Assembly (NCBI RefSeq): GCF_025200715.1 | Contig: NZ_CP104145.1 | Coordinates: 186,001 to 250,000 of the forward strand | DNA length: 64,000 nucleotides | DNA from: Rhizobium sullae | Lineage (GTDB): Bacteria > Pseudomonadota > Alphaproteobacteria > Rhizobiales > Rhizobiaceae | Direction: 5' to 3' | In this document: positions 8,901 to 17,614 of the stretch, piece by piece | How positions within the stretch are numbered: position 1 is the first letter of the stretch | Layout: every line of letters begins with the position of its first letter | Notes under the pieces: generated by a model | Told to the model about the DNA's origin: nothing | What the model saw: the letters and a program-made list of their open reading frames with translations, nothing else | Databases searched by the model: none | Position numbers and translations under genes: made by a program

Positions 8901-11299
8901 TCCGCCACACGACGACCGGAAAAGACGCCCCGGAATGCCGACTGATTTACGTGGCCTTCGCGTCGTCACAGGAAGACGGTGAAACAGCGCCGCAGGCGGG
9001 ACCAGATGCCACTCAAGGGATCTTTGATGCGCTACGCTTTGTGCGCGACGCGTCCGCCTTCGATGGCCCTATAGACCTCAAGGTCCAGATCTTGACGCGC
9101 AACGCGGTCAGCATCGATCACCAGGATCTTCCTGTCGTGCCCGCCCAGGCCGCCATTTGGTCTGTCGCGACGGTGTTCGGGCAGGAGCACCGCGACATAT
9201 GGCACAGTGTGATCGACTTCGACCAATCCTCGACGGATCTTGTAGTCGCACGGCTTTTACGCGGTGATTTGGCCGACCAGACGGCACTTCGACGCCGAAG
9301 CAGCTTTGTTGCCCGACTTGAGGATGTGGAACTAGCAGAGTCGCGGTCGCTCGCTTTCAGGGATGATGCCACCTATCTCGTCACGGGCGGACTTGGCGGC
9401 GTCGGAAGATCGCTGGTGCGATGGCTTGCAGATTGCGGCGCTAAAAACATTCTGCTCATCGGCAGGTCGCTCGAAGACGAAACCAAGCGGAGCGAACTGA
9501 AAGCCCTTCGAGAACGCATTCCAAACCTCCGCTTCGAAAGGGCCGACGTAGCGTCCCGCGCGGATATGGCGCGGATTTTTTCCGATATTGAGGTATCGGG
9601 CTTCCCGTTAAAGGGCGTCTTTCACGCGGCTGGCGTCAATGAAAATGGCATGATTGCGGATGTTGCCCATGACGCCCTCGACAGAGCCTTGAGGCCAAAA
9701 CTTCATGGGACGCTCGTGCTCGATGAACTCACGCGCTCGTGCGAGATGGATGTCTTCATCTGCTTTTCCTCTCTGTCATCCATGCTGGGGTTTAAGGGGC
9801 AGGCTGCTTATGTGGCCGCAAATGCCGCCATGGAAGCAATCGTGACGAAGCGCGCTTGCGAGGGGTTCCCGGCGCTTGCGATCTGCTGGGGGCCCTGGGC
9901 AGGTGACGGAATGTCGGCCTCTTTCGGTGCCCGACAGAAAGCGCGTCTTGCCGCCATGGGCATTCGGGAATTTTCCCCCGATGAAGGGGTAGAGAAGCTT
10001 TCGCGCCTTTTCGGCCTCTCGGGGATCTACGGCGCTTTTCCAATCGTCTGGCAAAGCTATCTCGACCAGTTCAATCGACGAATTCCGCCACTATTTTCGG
10101 CAGTAACATGCCCCAAACCGACAAGCGTTGTCGGCACTGGACGAACATCCAAACGCCCGTTCAAAGACGAAGCGGCCGCGCTTCCCATCGAGGAGCGGAC
10201 GGATTTTGTCGTTTCGAGTATTTCCGCGATCGTCGCCAAGACCCTTGGTACATCCCCGAAAACGGTTAGGACAGACGAAGCGATCAATCGGCTGGGCTTC
10301 GATTCTCTCACCACCTTGGAATTGCGCGACGCCCTGAAGGCACTCGGCGTGGTCCTACCCCTTGGCCCGCTCTTTTCCGGTGCCTCGATCGCCGACATCT
10401 CCAAGATAATCCTCGATCAACTGGAAACCCAAACGGGTGTGCGCCTTGCTCCGCCGTCTGCAGTTCTTCCTGCTCGACGTGAACCGTTGATCATTCCAAG
10501 ACGGAATGAAAATGCGAGCATGCAGCTTGTTTGCTTCGCGTATGCCGGCGGAGGACCGGCCGTCTTCAATGGCTGGGCCGACCAACTTCCAGATGACATC
10601 GAAGTGGCTATCGTTCAATTGCCCGGAAGAGGCTCACGGCTGGCTGAGCGGCCGCATACGAGGATGCATGATCTCGTTGATGAGCTGACGCCTGTCTTGG
10701 TTGACTACCTCGACAGGCCATTTGCCTTCTTCGGTCATTGCGTAGGCGGTATCCAGGCTTTCGAACTCGCCCATCGCTTGGAACGCGAATATCGATTGCA
10801 TCCGCATCATCTGTTCGTCGCCGGGTCGAGAGCTCCCCAGATCTATAATGAACGACAGGCGGCTATTGACGCTGTCCAATTCGGTGCGACGGCAGCTCGT
10901 TCCGGAGCTGCAACCGAAGAGGATTTCATTGACATGCTTAAGGATGTCAACTTCGCAAACAACAAGGCTCTCTTCAAGGATGCCGAATTGTTGTCTCTCA
11001 TGCTCCCCGTCATCAAAGCCGACTACGAGCTTAACAACACCTACATCTATCAGCCAAAACACCCCCTTGCCACGCCCATCACGGCAATTGGCGGTCGGGC
11101 CGATCCTTACACGACCGGCGAACATATCCTGGCGTGGAGCGAGCAATCCATGTTGCCGTTAGACACCCATTTCTGCCCGGGCGACCACTATTTCATGGAA
11201 ACCCATAGCTCCTTTCTGATCGAGACAGCTGCCCAAATTCTTCTGGGATATGCCTCTCAGGCAAGGCCACGTCACATCAGGATTGTTTCGTCCAACTGA
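5978..11299 (+). CDS. type I polyketide synthase, KS-AT-KR-ACP-TE
   Basis: 1773-residue single-module PKS. Domains: KS 7-440 (Cys186, His322, His362), AT about 535-850 (Ser630 in GHSLGEF; specificity motif VASH ending at His733), KR about 1120-1320 (TGGLGGVG at 1136; Tyr1278, Asn1282), ACP about 1400-1480 (Ser1443 in GFDSL) and TE about 1510-1760. The TE has Cys1588 in GHCVGG where Ser is usual, with Asp1709 and His1737 completing the triad. There is no DH or ER, so one extension should give a beta-hydroxyacyl product. No loading domain is present, so the KS must accept a chain from another protein, most simply the glycine-loading NRPS two genes downstream. Start at 5978 follows GAGAGAAAG and begins just before the KS; 23 bp separates it from the next gene. 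KR lacks an LDD motif, hinting at A-type stereochemistry. Confidence 0.9.
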   Translation: MQDTYHGNEIAIIGMACRFPDADTVDTYWKNLKQGRESIVPVSREQLRRLGVADKVIDGGDYVEVSANLPNFDAFDAGFFKLSEKEAETIDPQHRLFLECAWEALEAAGYAQRRSELLIGVYGGVGPSTYSTDFLQNLYQVPGTNRFLDSASGFLVMLGNDKDYVSTRTSYKLDLRGPSLNVQSACSTGLLSVHLACQGLQLGECDVALAGASSILIPHGVGYIHQAGGIVSREGHCRAFDAAADGTVFSSGTGVVALKRLDDALSDGDFIHAVIKGSAANNDGAAKASFGAPSVRGQADVIRQALANAGVEANSIGFIETHGTGTPLGDPIEVRALAEVFAPSSNEQARCALGSVKTNIGHLSAAAGIAGLIKAVLALQHRTIPPTLHFQSLNPAISFDGTPFYINTAPEDWPAQAPCRAGVTSLGVGGTNVHVVLEEAPRQRSADEERKGQRPDVLALSADSEKALSNLLLKYRDYLLGPVAPEPSDVCYSANTGLAHFPYRFAAVSTSAADLAEQLDVASKRTSSVAPSQDGKLAFLFTGQGSQYPGMGKILYQTEPVFRHWIDIANPLVTDECGVPLLDLLFSPLVSKELLDQTRYTQPALLAFEYALAKLWLARGVKPDVLIGHSLGEFTAACVSGILPFDQALRLVGARGRLMQDARPAGAMLAVAMGLDEARRLIREFGSSLSIAAKNAPLSVVVSGEKQEILALREELERCGVSHSIVNASVASHSSLMESIVGDFAHHAKSVDFSSPTLPIIANVTGSISSQEMTSPDYWCKQLLKPVLFEQSVETALRLGVTTFLEIGPKSVLSNLGKMCASDRPAIQNTAWITALSENVDDCEQDALALAQLFESGAGIDWAAIYEDRKGRRIPLPSYPFQRRRYWPGVDDKVDERWFHRTLWRPEEQADRSADSPLPQILLVCGGADTAATELVNLLERQITAEAAKTVRWGRHRPIVMYLNEINIADIQALLRHTTTGKDAPECRLIYVAFASSQEDGETAPQAGPDATQGIFDALRFVRDASAFDGPIDLKVQILTRNAVSIDHQDLPVVPAQAAIWSVATVFGQEHRDIWHSVIDFDQSSTDLVVARLLRGDLADQTALRRRSSFVARLEDVELAESRSLAFRDDATYLVTGGLGGVGRSLVRWLADCGAKNILLIGRSLEDETKRSELKALRERIPNLRFERADVASRADMARIFSDIEVSGFPLKGVFHAAGVNENGMIADVAHDALDRALRPKLHGTLVLDELTRSCEMDVFICFSSLSSMLGFKGQAAYVAANAAMEAIVTKRACEGFPALAICWGPWAGDGMSASFGARQKARLAAMGIREFSPDEGVEKLSRLFGLSGIYGAFPIVWQSYLDQFNRRIPPLFSAVTCPKPTSVVGTGRTSKRPFKDEAAALPIEERTDFVVSSISAIVAKTLGTSPKTVRTDEAINRLGFDSLTTLELRDALKALGVVLPLGPLFSGASIADISKIILDQLETQTGVRLAPPSAVLPARREPLIIPRRNENASMQLVCFAYAGGGPAVFNGWADQLPDDIEVAIVQLPGRGSRLAERPHTRMHDLVDELTPVLVDYLDRPFAFFGHCVGGIQAFELAHRLEREYRLHPHHLFVAGSRAPQIYNERQAAIDAVQFGATAARSGAATEEDFIDMLKDVNFANNKALFKDAELLSLMLPVIKADYELNNTYIYQPKHPLATPITAIGGRADPYTTGEHILAWSEQSMLPLDTHFCPGDHYFMETHSSFLIETAAQILLGYASQARPRHIRIVSSN

Positions 11300-11322
11300 C
11301 TGTTTTTCAAATGGAGATTCCG

Positions 11323-12381
11323 ATGTCGTTGAAACTGATGAATGCCACGATCAACGTTGCCGCACTTTCATTTGTGATGATGTTCTCGTTAAGCCCAGAA
11401 CGCGTTTTGGGGCAGACACAATCAGCGCCGATCACGTTCTACGACGGGGGATGGGAGAACATCCAAATCAGCAACGCGATTGCCATTTACATGATCAAGC
11501 ACGGCTTCGGGCGCCAAGCCGTGGACGTCGATTCCAATGTTCCGAAAATGCAAAACGCGATGAGAAGCGGAACGATGGACGTCAATCTGGAAATGTACAA
11601 CAACCTCATGGCGGAATGGGTGAGCGCACAGGTCACAGACGGCAAGATTGTCGAGCTCGGCGAAACTTACGAGAGTGCCTCGCAGGGCTTTTATGTTCCC
11701 ACCTATGTCATCAAAGGAGATGCCGCCCGAGGCATCAAGCCCCTCGCCCCCGATCTTAGCAGCGTTCAGGATCTTCGCAAATATCTTCAAGCATTTCGCG
11801 AACGCGATCCGGACAGGCAAGCCAAATTCATCAATTGCATACCCGGCTGGGCTTGCCGGGAGATCAACCTGATCAAGCTTGCGACATACGGGCTGGATAA
11901 TGATCTCAAATCCATCGAACCAAAAACAGAAAACGAGCTGAACGAAACCATTCTGAAGGAATACGAGGCGGGGCGTCCGTTCATAACCTATTATTGGGCT
12001 CCCAGTGCGCTGCCGACCATGATCGACCTGACGCTTCTGAAGGAACCTGCTTACGACCCCGCTTGCTGGGCTGCAATCGAAAAGCTGCTCACGCCGTTTC
12101 AGCCTGGCGTTCCGGCTGAACGAGCTTGCGCCTATGAGACTATTCCAATCCTGAAATATGCGACGAAGAAAATGGTCGGTGAAAACCCGGACGTTGTTGC
12201 CTTCCTGCGGGCCATGTTCATCGGTTCCAAGACGATGGGCGAGCTTGCGGCTTACATGCATAAGCAAAGGGCCACGCCTGACGAGACCGCACTTTATTTT
12301 CTGAGAAATCATCAGACGACCTGGACGAAATGGGTCTCCGATCCCGTCCGATCGCGGGTTGCCGCGTCGCTCTCCCACTAA
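11323..12381 (+). CDS. betaine/choline-type ABC substrate-binding protein (OpuAC-like)
   Basis: 352-residue periplasmic binding protein with an N-terminal signal peptide (hydrophobic residues about 8-28, likely cleavage near ERVLGQ). The body resembles OpuAC/ProX proteins that hold quaternary amines in a cage of aromatic residues: GGWEN near the mature N-terminus, YYWAPSA, and a Cys pair around IPGWAC. No permease or ATPase gene accompanies it. It sits between the PKS (23 bp) and NRPS (33 bp) genes on the same strand, so it is in the biosynthetic operon. That suggests the product or precursor is a betaine-like compound that this protein captures. Start at 11323 has GGAG six bases upstream. 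Confidence 0.8.
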   Translation: MSLKLMNATINVAALSFVMMFSLSPERVLGQTQSAPITFYDGGWENIQISNAIAIYMIKHGFGRQAVDVDSNVPKMQNAMRSGTMDVNLEMYNNLMAEWVSAQVTDGKIVELGETYESASQGFYVPTYVIKGDAARGIKPLAPDLSSVQDLRKYLQAFRERDPDRQAKFINCIPGWACREINLIKLATYGLDNDLKSIEPKTENELNETILKEYEAGRPFITYYWAPSALPTMIDLTLLKEPAYDPACWAAIEKLLTPFQPGVPAERACAYETIPILKYATKKMVGENPDVVAFLRAMFIGSKTMGELAAYMHKQRATPDETALYFLRNHQTTWTKWVSDPVRSRVAASLSH

Positions 12382-12413
12382 TTCATCGCAACGCTCTCGC
12401 TGGAGAATGTAAG

Positions 12414-15400
12414 ATGGCCGACTTAAACTTGCTGCGCAAAATTCAAGAATTCAGCTGGCGAACTCCTGATCACCCAGCGATAGAGTTTCACGGCGAAGTT
12501 ACCACCTATGAAGACCTCGCCGCTCGCGTGGCTGCAATATCCAAGCATTTTCTCGCAGCCGGCATTTATGTCGGTTCGCGCGTCGGCATCCATCTTCGAC
12601 GCTCTCCCGATATGGTTGCTGCGATTCTCGCAGTTCTAAATGTCGGGGCCGCGTTTGTCCCATTGCCCCTGGATTCGCCTAAAGCAAGAAACAAACTGGT
12701 TGCCGAATTGGCTGATCTCAATCTGTTGATCGTCGATGACGAACTTCATGGCAGCGATTTTCCCGCCCGCAACCGAATGCGGCTGAACGAGATTAGCTTT
12801 GCTGGCAATCCCATTCTGCCAGTCGCTGCTTTCGATGAGCAAGCGTTGGCTTATGTCATATTCACGTCCGGATCGACCGGCCAGCCCAAGGGCGTGATGG
12901 TTAGACGGTGCAATCTCGACTACTTCCTGGACGCGATCGATCAGGTCGTCGATTTTCGCAGATGGAACAGGATCCTGGCGGCGACGACGTTTGGGTTCGA
13001 TATTTCCGTGCTCGAGCTGCTTCTTCCGCTGGCCAATGGCGGTACCTTGATTCTTGCCGACGATCATCAATCGAGAAGCAGCGATGCCCTGATCAAGCTC
13101 GTGGAAGGGCGAGAGCGATGCCTGATCCAGGCAACACCAACTATGTGGCGCATGATCGTTTCCTCGGGTTGGATTCCCGACTGCAATGTCGGTGCCCTTT
13201 GCGGAGGAGAAGTTCTCCCGACCCAATTGGCGCGAGAATTATTCGATCGTTCAAGGGCCGCATGGAACCTCTATGGCCCGACCGAGACGACCATTTGGTC
13301 GTTCTACCATTGCCTCTCGGAAGCAGATTTTGAAGATCCCGGAAAAGCGGTGCCAATTGGCTATCCTTTGCCAGGGACCAGCTACGCAATTGAGAAGGCC
13401 GATGGCGAACTGGGGGATGGTGAGCTGCGCATCGATGGCCCCGGTGTAAGTGGAGGTTATTTCCGACGCCCGGACCTGAATGAAGGGAAATTCACAAGTG
13501 CGTTTGAGAACGGGCCGCTTGATCGCTTCATGACGGGCGATCTGGTCGTAGAGCGCAAGGATGGCTGCTTGATATATGTCGGACGCAAAGATCGCCAGGT
13601 GAAGCTGAATGGGTTTCGTATCGAACCTGGTGAAATCGAACGAGCGCTCGATCGTCTTCCGTTCGTAGAACAATCGGCAGTCAAGCTCACTGAAACGAGG
13701 TCGAGTGAAAAGTGCCTGACCGCGTTCATTGTTGCTCCGCAGCTTGAGGAGAGGGTCGAAAGCTGGGGCGCGGTCTGGGATGCAGCCTACGACCTCCATG
13801 GGCAAACAAGTATTGCCGAGGGAACGGGATATACATCGACCTTCACCGGAAAACCGATCGGCGAAACCCAAATCAAGGCGTGGGCGCAGGCGACCGCAGA
13901 TCGCGTCTTAGAGTTCTCGCCCGGCAGCGTCCTCGATATCGGCTGCGGTGTGGGCTTGCTTGGCGAGCGCCTCTTAAGGGAAGGCCTCGTCAAATATCAG
14001 GGCTGTGATCTGTCGAGTGCGGCTGTCGCAGCAGCCCAAAAGCGGCTGGCGCAGCAATTTGGACAATCCCGCCGCTGGCAATTGACCTGCGTGGCGGCCA
14101 ACGATATTCGGACTGCTGTGTCGGGGCCTTTTGACCTCGTCCTGCTGAACTCCGTGGTCCAGTACTTTCCAGACGAAGGCTATCTTGCCGCCGTTTTGCA
14201 GCAGGCGATTGCGCTTTGCCGGCATGGTGGAAAGATCGTCGTCGGCGACATTCCTGCCGCATCCATGAAGCCGGTTATGGCACGCATTGCCGCGAAGGCT
14301 GCCGCAAATGACGGCAGTGCTGACGCCGATGTTGAACAGCGGATCAAGACCATCGGCCGCGGCGAGCTTTGGCTCGATCCGGCCGACTTCACACGGATCA
14401 CACAGAGCCAACGAAGAGTGGCTGCCACCGACTTGGATCTGCGACTTGGTGAAAGCGATGACGAAATGACGCGCTTTCGTTATGATGCAGTATTGCATCT
14501 GGATTCGGATGAACGGACCGCCTGCCATGTCGCGGCGGTTTACGACTTCGAGAATGATGTGCCGAAGGCGAGCGATCTGTCGGAATGGCTGAAAACAGCT
14601 CCGGACGCATTCATCTTGCGACAGATCCCCAACCCACGAGTTCTTGGCAAAAAGGTACAGAGACAGCATGACGCTATTGCCTCTGTCGGGCGAGATGAAG
14701 CCGAAGTTTTGCCCTTAACGCCGACGTCAGACCTGACCCTTGAGGATTTTCGCAGATGGGGAACAGCAAAACGGCGGGCAGTTCGCATCATGTGGAGTGA
14801 ACCGATCACAAAGGGTAGTGTCGATCTCTGCGTGACACCGCTTAATAGTTTCTCATCTCTCTTCGAGAGGAGACATCTATCTCGGATCCTTGGTCATCAG
14901 ATGCCTCAATCGGTGAGTTGGTCGATCAATCGGCAACGTGATTCCAAAGTAAGAAAGCTATTGGCCGAAATTCTGCCGCACTACATGATCCCCTCACAGT
15001 TCATCTATCTTTCAAAAATGCCTCTCACCTACAACGGAAAGGTCGATTACAAGGCGCTTCAAACAGTTGATCTCCCCCAGTTCTCACAGGAAAGGGAAAT
15101 CGAGCTGCCAGATGGAAGCATACGTGATCGCATCGCCGCCATGTGGTCAGCTCTCTTGAGCATAGATGAGCCACCGCTGGACCTCTCCTTCTTCCTCGCT
15201 GGCGGTTCATCCATCTTGACTGTCGAACTCGCAAGACGATTGTCTAGCACGTATGGCGTGGAAGTGAACGTCGTTGACCTTTTTGTTCATACAACGATCA
15301 TCGGCCAGGCGGAGCACGTGGAGAGGTTATTGAACAATCGCTCAGCGGAAAGAACGGAAAGAGCGAACAACAAGATCATCGATGCTGCGAGCCGTCGGCA

Positions 15401-15449
15401 CAACGCTGCGCTGGCAAGAAGGTCAGCGAGAGTTTCGCTGCGGGAGTGA
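12414..15449 (+). CDS. NRPS module: glycine adenylation domain with inserted methyltransferase, plus carrier protein
   Basis: 1011 residues, order A(N-part)-MT-A(C-part)-PCP, without condensation domain. A-domain motifs: FTSGSTGQPKGV, FDISV, NLYGPTETTIW, MTGDL, GRKDRQVKLNGFRIEPGE; after a ~430-residue insert come LPHYMIPSQF and NGKVD. Substrate-pocket residues read D196 I197 L200 Q239 L262 G264 L286 I294 W295 K876, the published glycine code. The insert (about 450-745) has the SAM motif VLDIGCGVG (506-514); insertion between motifs A8 and A9 is the standard site for N-methyltransferases. PCP Ser933 lies in AGGSSI. Expected product is N-methylated glycyl-S-carrier, handed to the PKS. Start at 12414 follows GGAG; an upstream start would overlap the previous gene. 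Confidence 0.9.
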   Translation: MADLNLLRKIQEFSWRTPDHPAIEFHGEVTTYEDLAARVAAISKHFLAAGIYVGSRVGIHLRRSPDMVAAILAVLNVGAAFVPLPLDSPKARNKLVAELADLNLLIVDDELHGSDFPARNRMRLNEISFAGNPILPVAAFDEQALAYVIFTSGSTGQPKGVMVRRCNLDYFLDAIDQVVDFRRWNRILAATTFGFDISVLELLLPLANGGTLILADDHQSRSSDALIKLVEGRERCLIQATPTMWRMIVSSGWIPDCNVGALCGGEVLPTQLARELFDRSRAAWNLYGPTETTIWSFYHCLSEADFEDPGKAVPIGYPLPGTSYAIEKADGELGDGELRIDGPGVSGGYFRRPDLNEGKFTSAFENGPLDRFMTGDLVVERKDGCLIYVGRKDRQVKLNGFRIEPGEIERALDRLPFVEQSAVKLTETRSSEKCLTAFIVAPQLEERVESWGAVWDAAYDLHGQTSIAEGTGYTSTFTGKPIGETQIKAWAQATADRVLEFSPGSVLDIGCGVGLLGERLLREGLVKYQGCDLSSAAVAAAQKRLAQQFGQSRRWQLTCVAANDIRTAVSGPFDLVLLNSVVQYFPDEGYLAAVLQQAIALCRHGGKIVVGDIPAASMKPVMARIAAKAAANDGSADADVEQRIKTIGRGELWLDPADFTRITQSQRRVAATDLDLRLGESDDEMTRFRYDAVLHLDSDERTACHVAAVYDFENDVPKASDLSEWLKTAPDAFILRQIPNPRVLGKKVQRQHDAIASVGRDEAEVLPLTPTSDLTLEDFRRWGTAKRRAVRIMWSEPITKGSVDLCVTPLNSFSSLFERRHLSRILGHQMPQSVSWSINRQRDSKVRKLLAEILPHYMIPSQFIYLSKMPLTYNGKVDYKALQTVDLPQFSQEREIELPDGSIRDRIAAMWSALLSIDEPPLDLSFFLAGGSSILTVELARRLSSTYGVEVNVVDLFVHTTIIGQAEHVERLLNNRSAERTERANNKIIDAASRRHNAALARRSARVSLRE

Positions 15450-15578
15450 GGCGTGCCGAAACACGAAGACCGTTCCAGTGAACGCGTTCTTGCGCAACCC
15501 GCTCTTCACCAGTGACCGTGCCCGGTTGAAATATTCCATTCTGAAGTAAGCTCTGGCCCATTGCGAGGACCAGGGAAT

Positions 15579-16044
15579 AAGCGCAACCGTTTCACAGACG
15601 AACAGATCATCGGCATATTGAAGGAGCACGAGGCAGGCACGCCGGTCTTTGAGCTTTGCCGCAAGCACGGCGTCAGCGACGCCAGCGTCTAAAGGTGGAA
15701 AGCCGAGTTCGGCGGCATGGGACGTGTCCGAAGCCAAACGGCTGAAGACGCTGGAGGACGAGAATACCAGGCTGAAGTGGCTACGGGCGGATGCCATGCT
15801 CGACAATGCGACAATGCAACTCTTTCGCGCAACTGATGAGCCAACATAGGATGAACGAACGGCGGGCGTGTAAAGCCATCGGCTTTTGCCGGATGACGAT
15901 CCGTTATGAAATGAGACGCGACGACGATCATGGCCTTCGCGAGCGAATGAAGGTTTTGGCGCAAACGTCGCCGCTTTGGAGATCGACGCATTCATGTGCT
16001 GCTTAGGCGCGAGGGACACTTTGTGAACCACGAGAGGCTCTTCC
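15579..16044 (+). pseudogene. IS3-family transposase remnant
   Basis: Broken reading frames recall the two orfs of an IS3-family element: orfA-like RFTDEQIIGILKEHEAGT and CRKHGVSDASV followed by an in-frame stop, then orfB-like ERRACKAIGFCRMTIRYE and HVLLRREGHFVNHERLFR in shifted frames. The sequence is cut at 16044 by an IS6-family element. Clearly inactive. Confidence 0.75.
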
Positions 16045-16851
16045 GGCGATGTCACGTTATTTGATCAAGGTCGGAACAAGGCGCTTGTGTGAGACGTCAG
16101 GCGGTTGCGCCGGTCACGGCTTTCCACTGCGCCATTGCGCGGATCCGATGGATGTGGATGGCGAGGGCTGAGTTTTTCTGGTGCGGGGGGACGAAGAGAT
16201 TTCGGAGTGCCGAAAAGATCGATATGAACCGTTGCAAGCCGCCGACGGATCGAAATCCCTGCATCATCCGCTCCCGTTTTCGAAGCGGCACGTGAGAATT
16301 CTCGGCTCGATTGTTCAGGCCCTTGTGCGATCGATGTTCGACGGCGGGCATCACCTCCCGTCTTGCAGCACCATATGAGCGCAATTTGTCGGTGACGATC
16401 CGCTTCGGCGTCAGGCCTTGCTTCTTCAGCAGCCTGACCAGCAATCGCCTGGCGGCTTGGGTATCGCGGCGGGCTTGAACGATCTCGTCGAGAACGTAAC
16501 CGTCTTGGTCAACGGCACGCCAGAGCCAATGTTTGCGGCCGCCGATGGAAATCACCACCTCGTCCAGATGCCAGATATCCTTTCGCGAAGGCCTCTTTCT
16601 GCACAACTGCCTGGCATAAGCCGTTCCGAATTTGCGACCCCATCTCCGGATCGTCTCATGGGAGACGACGATACCGCGCTCCAGCAGCATCTCCTCGACC
16701 ATCCTCAGGCTCAAAGGGAACCGAAAATACAGCCAGACCGCACGGGCGATGATCTGCGGTGGAAAGCGGTGGTTCTTGTAGCTTACGGTCGGACTGTTCA
16801 TCCCAACCCGTTACCCGACAACCGTTAAGCCGCTGACAACGTGACATCACC
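16045..16851 (-). mobile_element. IS6-family element, copy 1 (complete, 807 bp)
   Basis: Ends GGCGATGTCACGTT on the left and, inverted, GGTGATGTCACGTT on the right. Nine full or partial copies of this element occur in the window. This copy has an intact transposase gene. The 8 bases on either side do not match, so the original target duplication has been lost, as expected after recombination between copies or adjacent deletion. Confidence 0.9.
16097..16801 (-). CDS. tnp: IS6-family transposase (copy 1)
   Basis: 234-residue DDE transposase. An N-terminal helix-turn-helix region (LSLRMVEEMLLERGI and SHETIRRW) is followed by the catalytic core with Asp80 in WHLDEVVI, Asp138 in RIVTDKL and Glu167 in NNRAENSH. 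Length is normal for the IS6/IS26 family. It differs from the other copies by a Thr at position 5, where most have Ala. Confidence 0.9.
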   Translation of the reverse strand: MNSPTVSYKNHRFPPQIIARAVWLYFRFPLSLRMVEEMLLERGIVVSHETIRRWGRKFGTAYARQLCRKRPSRKDIWHLDEVVISIGGRKHWLWRAVDQDGYVLDEIVQARRDTQAARRLLVRLLKKQGLTPKRIVTDKLRSYGAARREVMPAVEHRSHKGLNNRAENSHVPLRKRERMMQGFRSVGGLQRFISIFSALRNLFVPPHQKNSALAIHIHRIRAMAQWKAVTGATA

Positions 16852-16960
16852 CGACGAAGTGATGATCGGCTGCAGCAGTGAGATTATTGCCCTCGGCTCG
16901 TATCGGCGTCGCCCGTTCCGACCTACGTCTAACGGTCCCAGCCTGAAGGGTTCAGATCGA

Positions 16961-17614
16961 CTATAGATGCGGCGGACGGTCGGGCGAAAGTCCCATTGTG
17001 GAAAAGAACTCGTCCCACGCCTTATAATTGTCTGGTTGATCAGGCACATGGTGCTCCTGATGGACACTGCAGCGCTCTGGGACTGGCCCTCTAAATTCCG
17101 AATCATCGTAAGCCCCTCCGATGGCGCGAAAATAGGCGATGTGGAAGCTTGAGTGTCCTAATTTTTCCTCAAGGAGAGTGACCATCTTCTGGAGATCATC
17201 TGCTCCAAACGGCTTCCCTCGCTGCTGATCCCCCGGAGAATCTGTCCCCGCAACATAGCGGACGAACAACGTTTTGCGAGTCCGAGCGATGTTGATCATC
17301 TTGTTGTATTTGTAAGTCAGCTTCTCGCGACAAGACTGTAACGCCTCCGGTGTGAAAATAACGGCGCCCGACTTCGTTCGCTCAAATTCATGATGGTAAA
17401 GAACTCCGTAATTCTCACATAGAGCAGTCGTCCCATTTAAAGCAGATACACGAAGTCCAAATTGTGCTCCATCGTCTGCCAGTATTCTCTCGATGGAGGC
17501 CACAGGCGTCACAAGCCAATCAAAACAGCTACTTGGGCGCCCTTTGAAATATCGTATAAAATGGGACGCAGGCCTGCAGTCCGAGCCAAGACTAAAGATT
17601 GCTTCGTATGACAT
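16961..17614 (-). CDS. DUF1796 putative papain-like cysteine peptidase
   Basis: 217-residue protein with a DUF1796-type N-terminus: SLGSDCRPASHFIRYF, then SCFDWLVTP. The family is predicted to be papain-like, the Cys of the GSDC motif being the presumed nucleophile; its role in rhizobia is not known to me. The start has AAGGA nine bases upstream. A nod box on the same strand lies about 515 bp upstream (18130-18178), so flavonoid/NodD control is plausible. The C-terminus ends 110 bp from an IS6 copy and may be complete. No signal peptide or membrane segment is seen. Confidence 0.65.
   Translation of the reverse strand: MSYEAIFSLGSDCRPASHFIRYFKGRPSSCFDWLVTPVASIERILADDGAQFGLRVSALNGTTALCENYGVLYHHEFERTKSGAVIFTPEALQSCREKLTYKYNKMINIARTRKTLFVRYVAGTDSPGDQQRGKPFGADDLQKMVTLLEEKLGHSSFHIAYFRAIGGAYDDSEFRGPVPERCSVHQEHHVPDQPDNYKAWDEFFSTMGLSPDRPPHL

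Noticed and set aside
11422..12378. 318-codon minus-strand frame opposite the binding protein gene
   Set aside because: Shadow of a coding strand with a signal peptide and family homology; nothing supports the antisense product.
12330..12413. Upstream start for the NRPS, overlapping the binding-protein gene
   Set aside because: The 28 extra residues are out of line with A-domain N-termini, and the ATG at 12414 has a good ribosome site.
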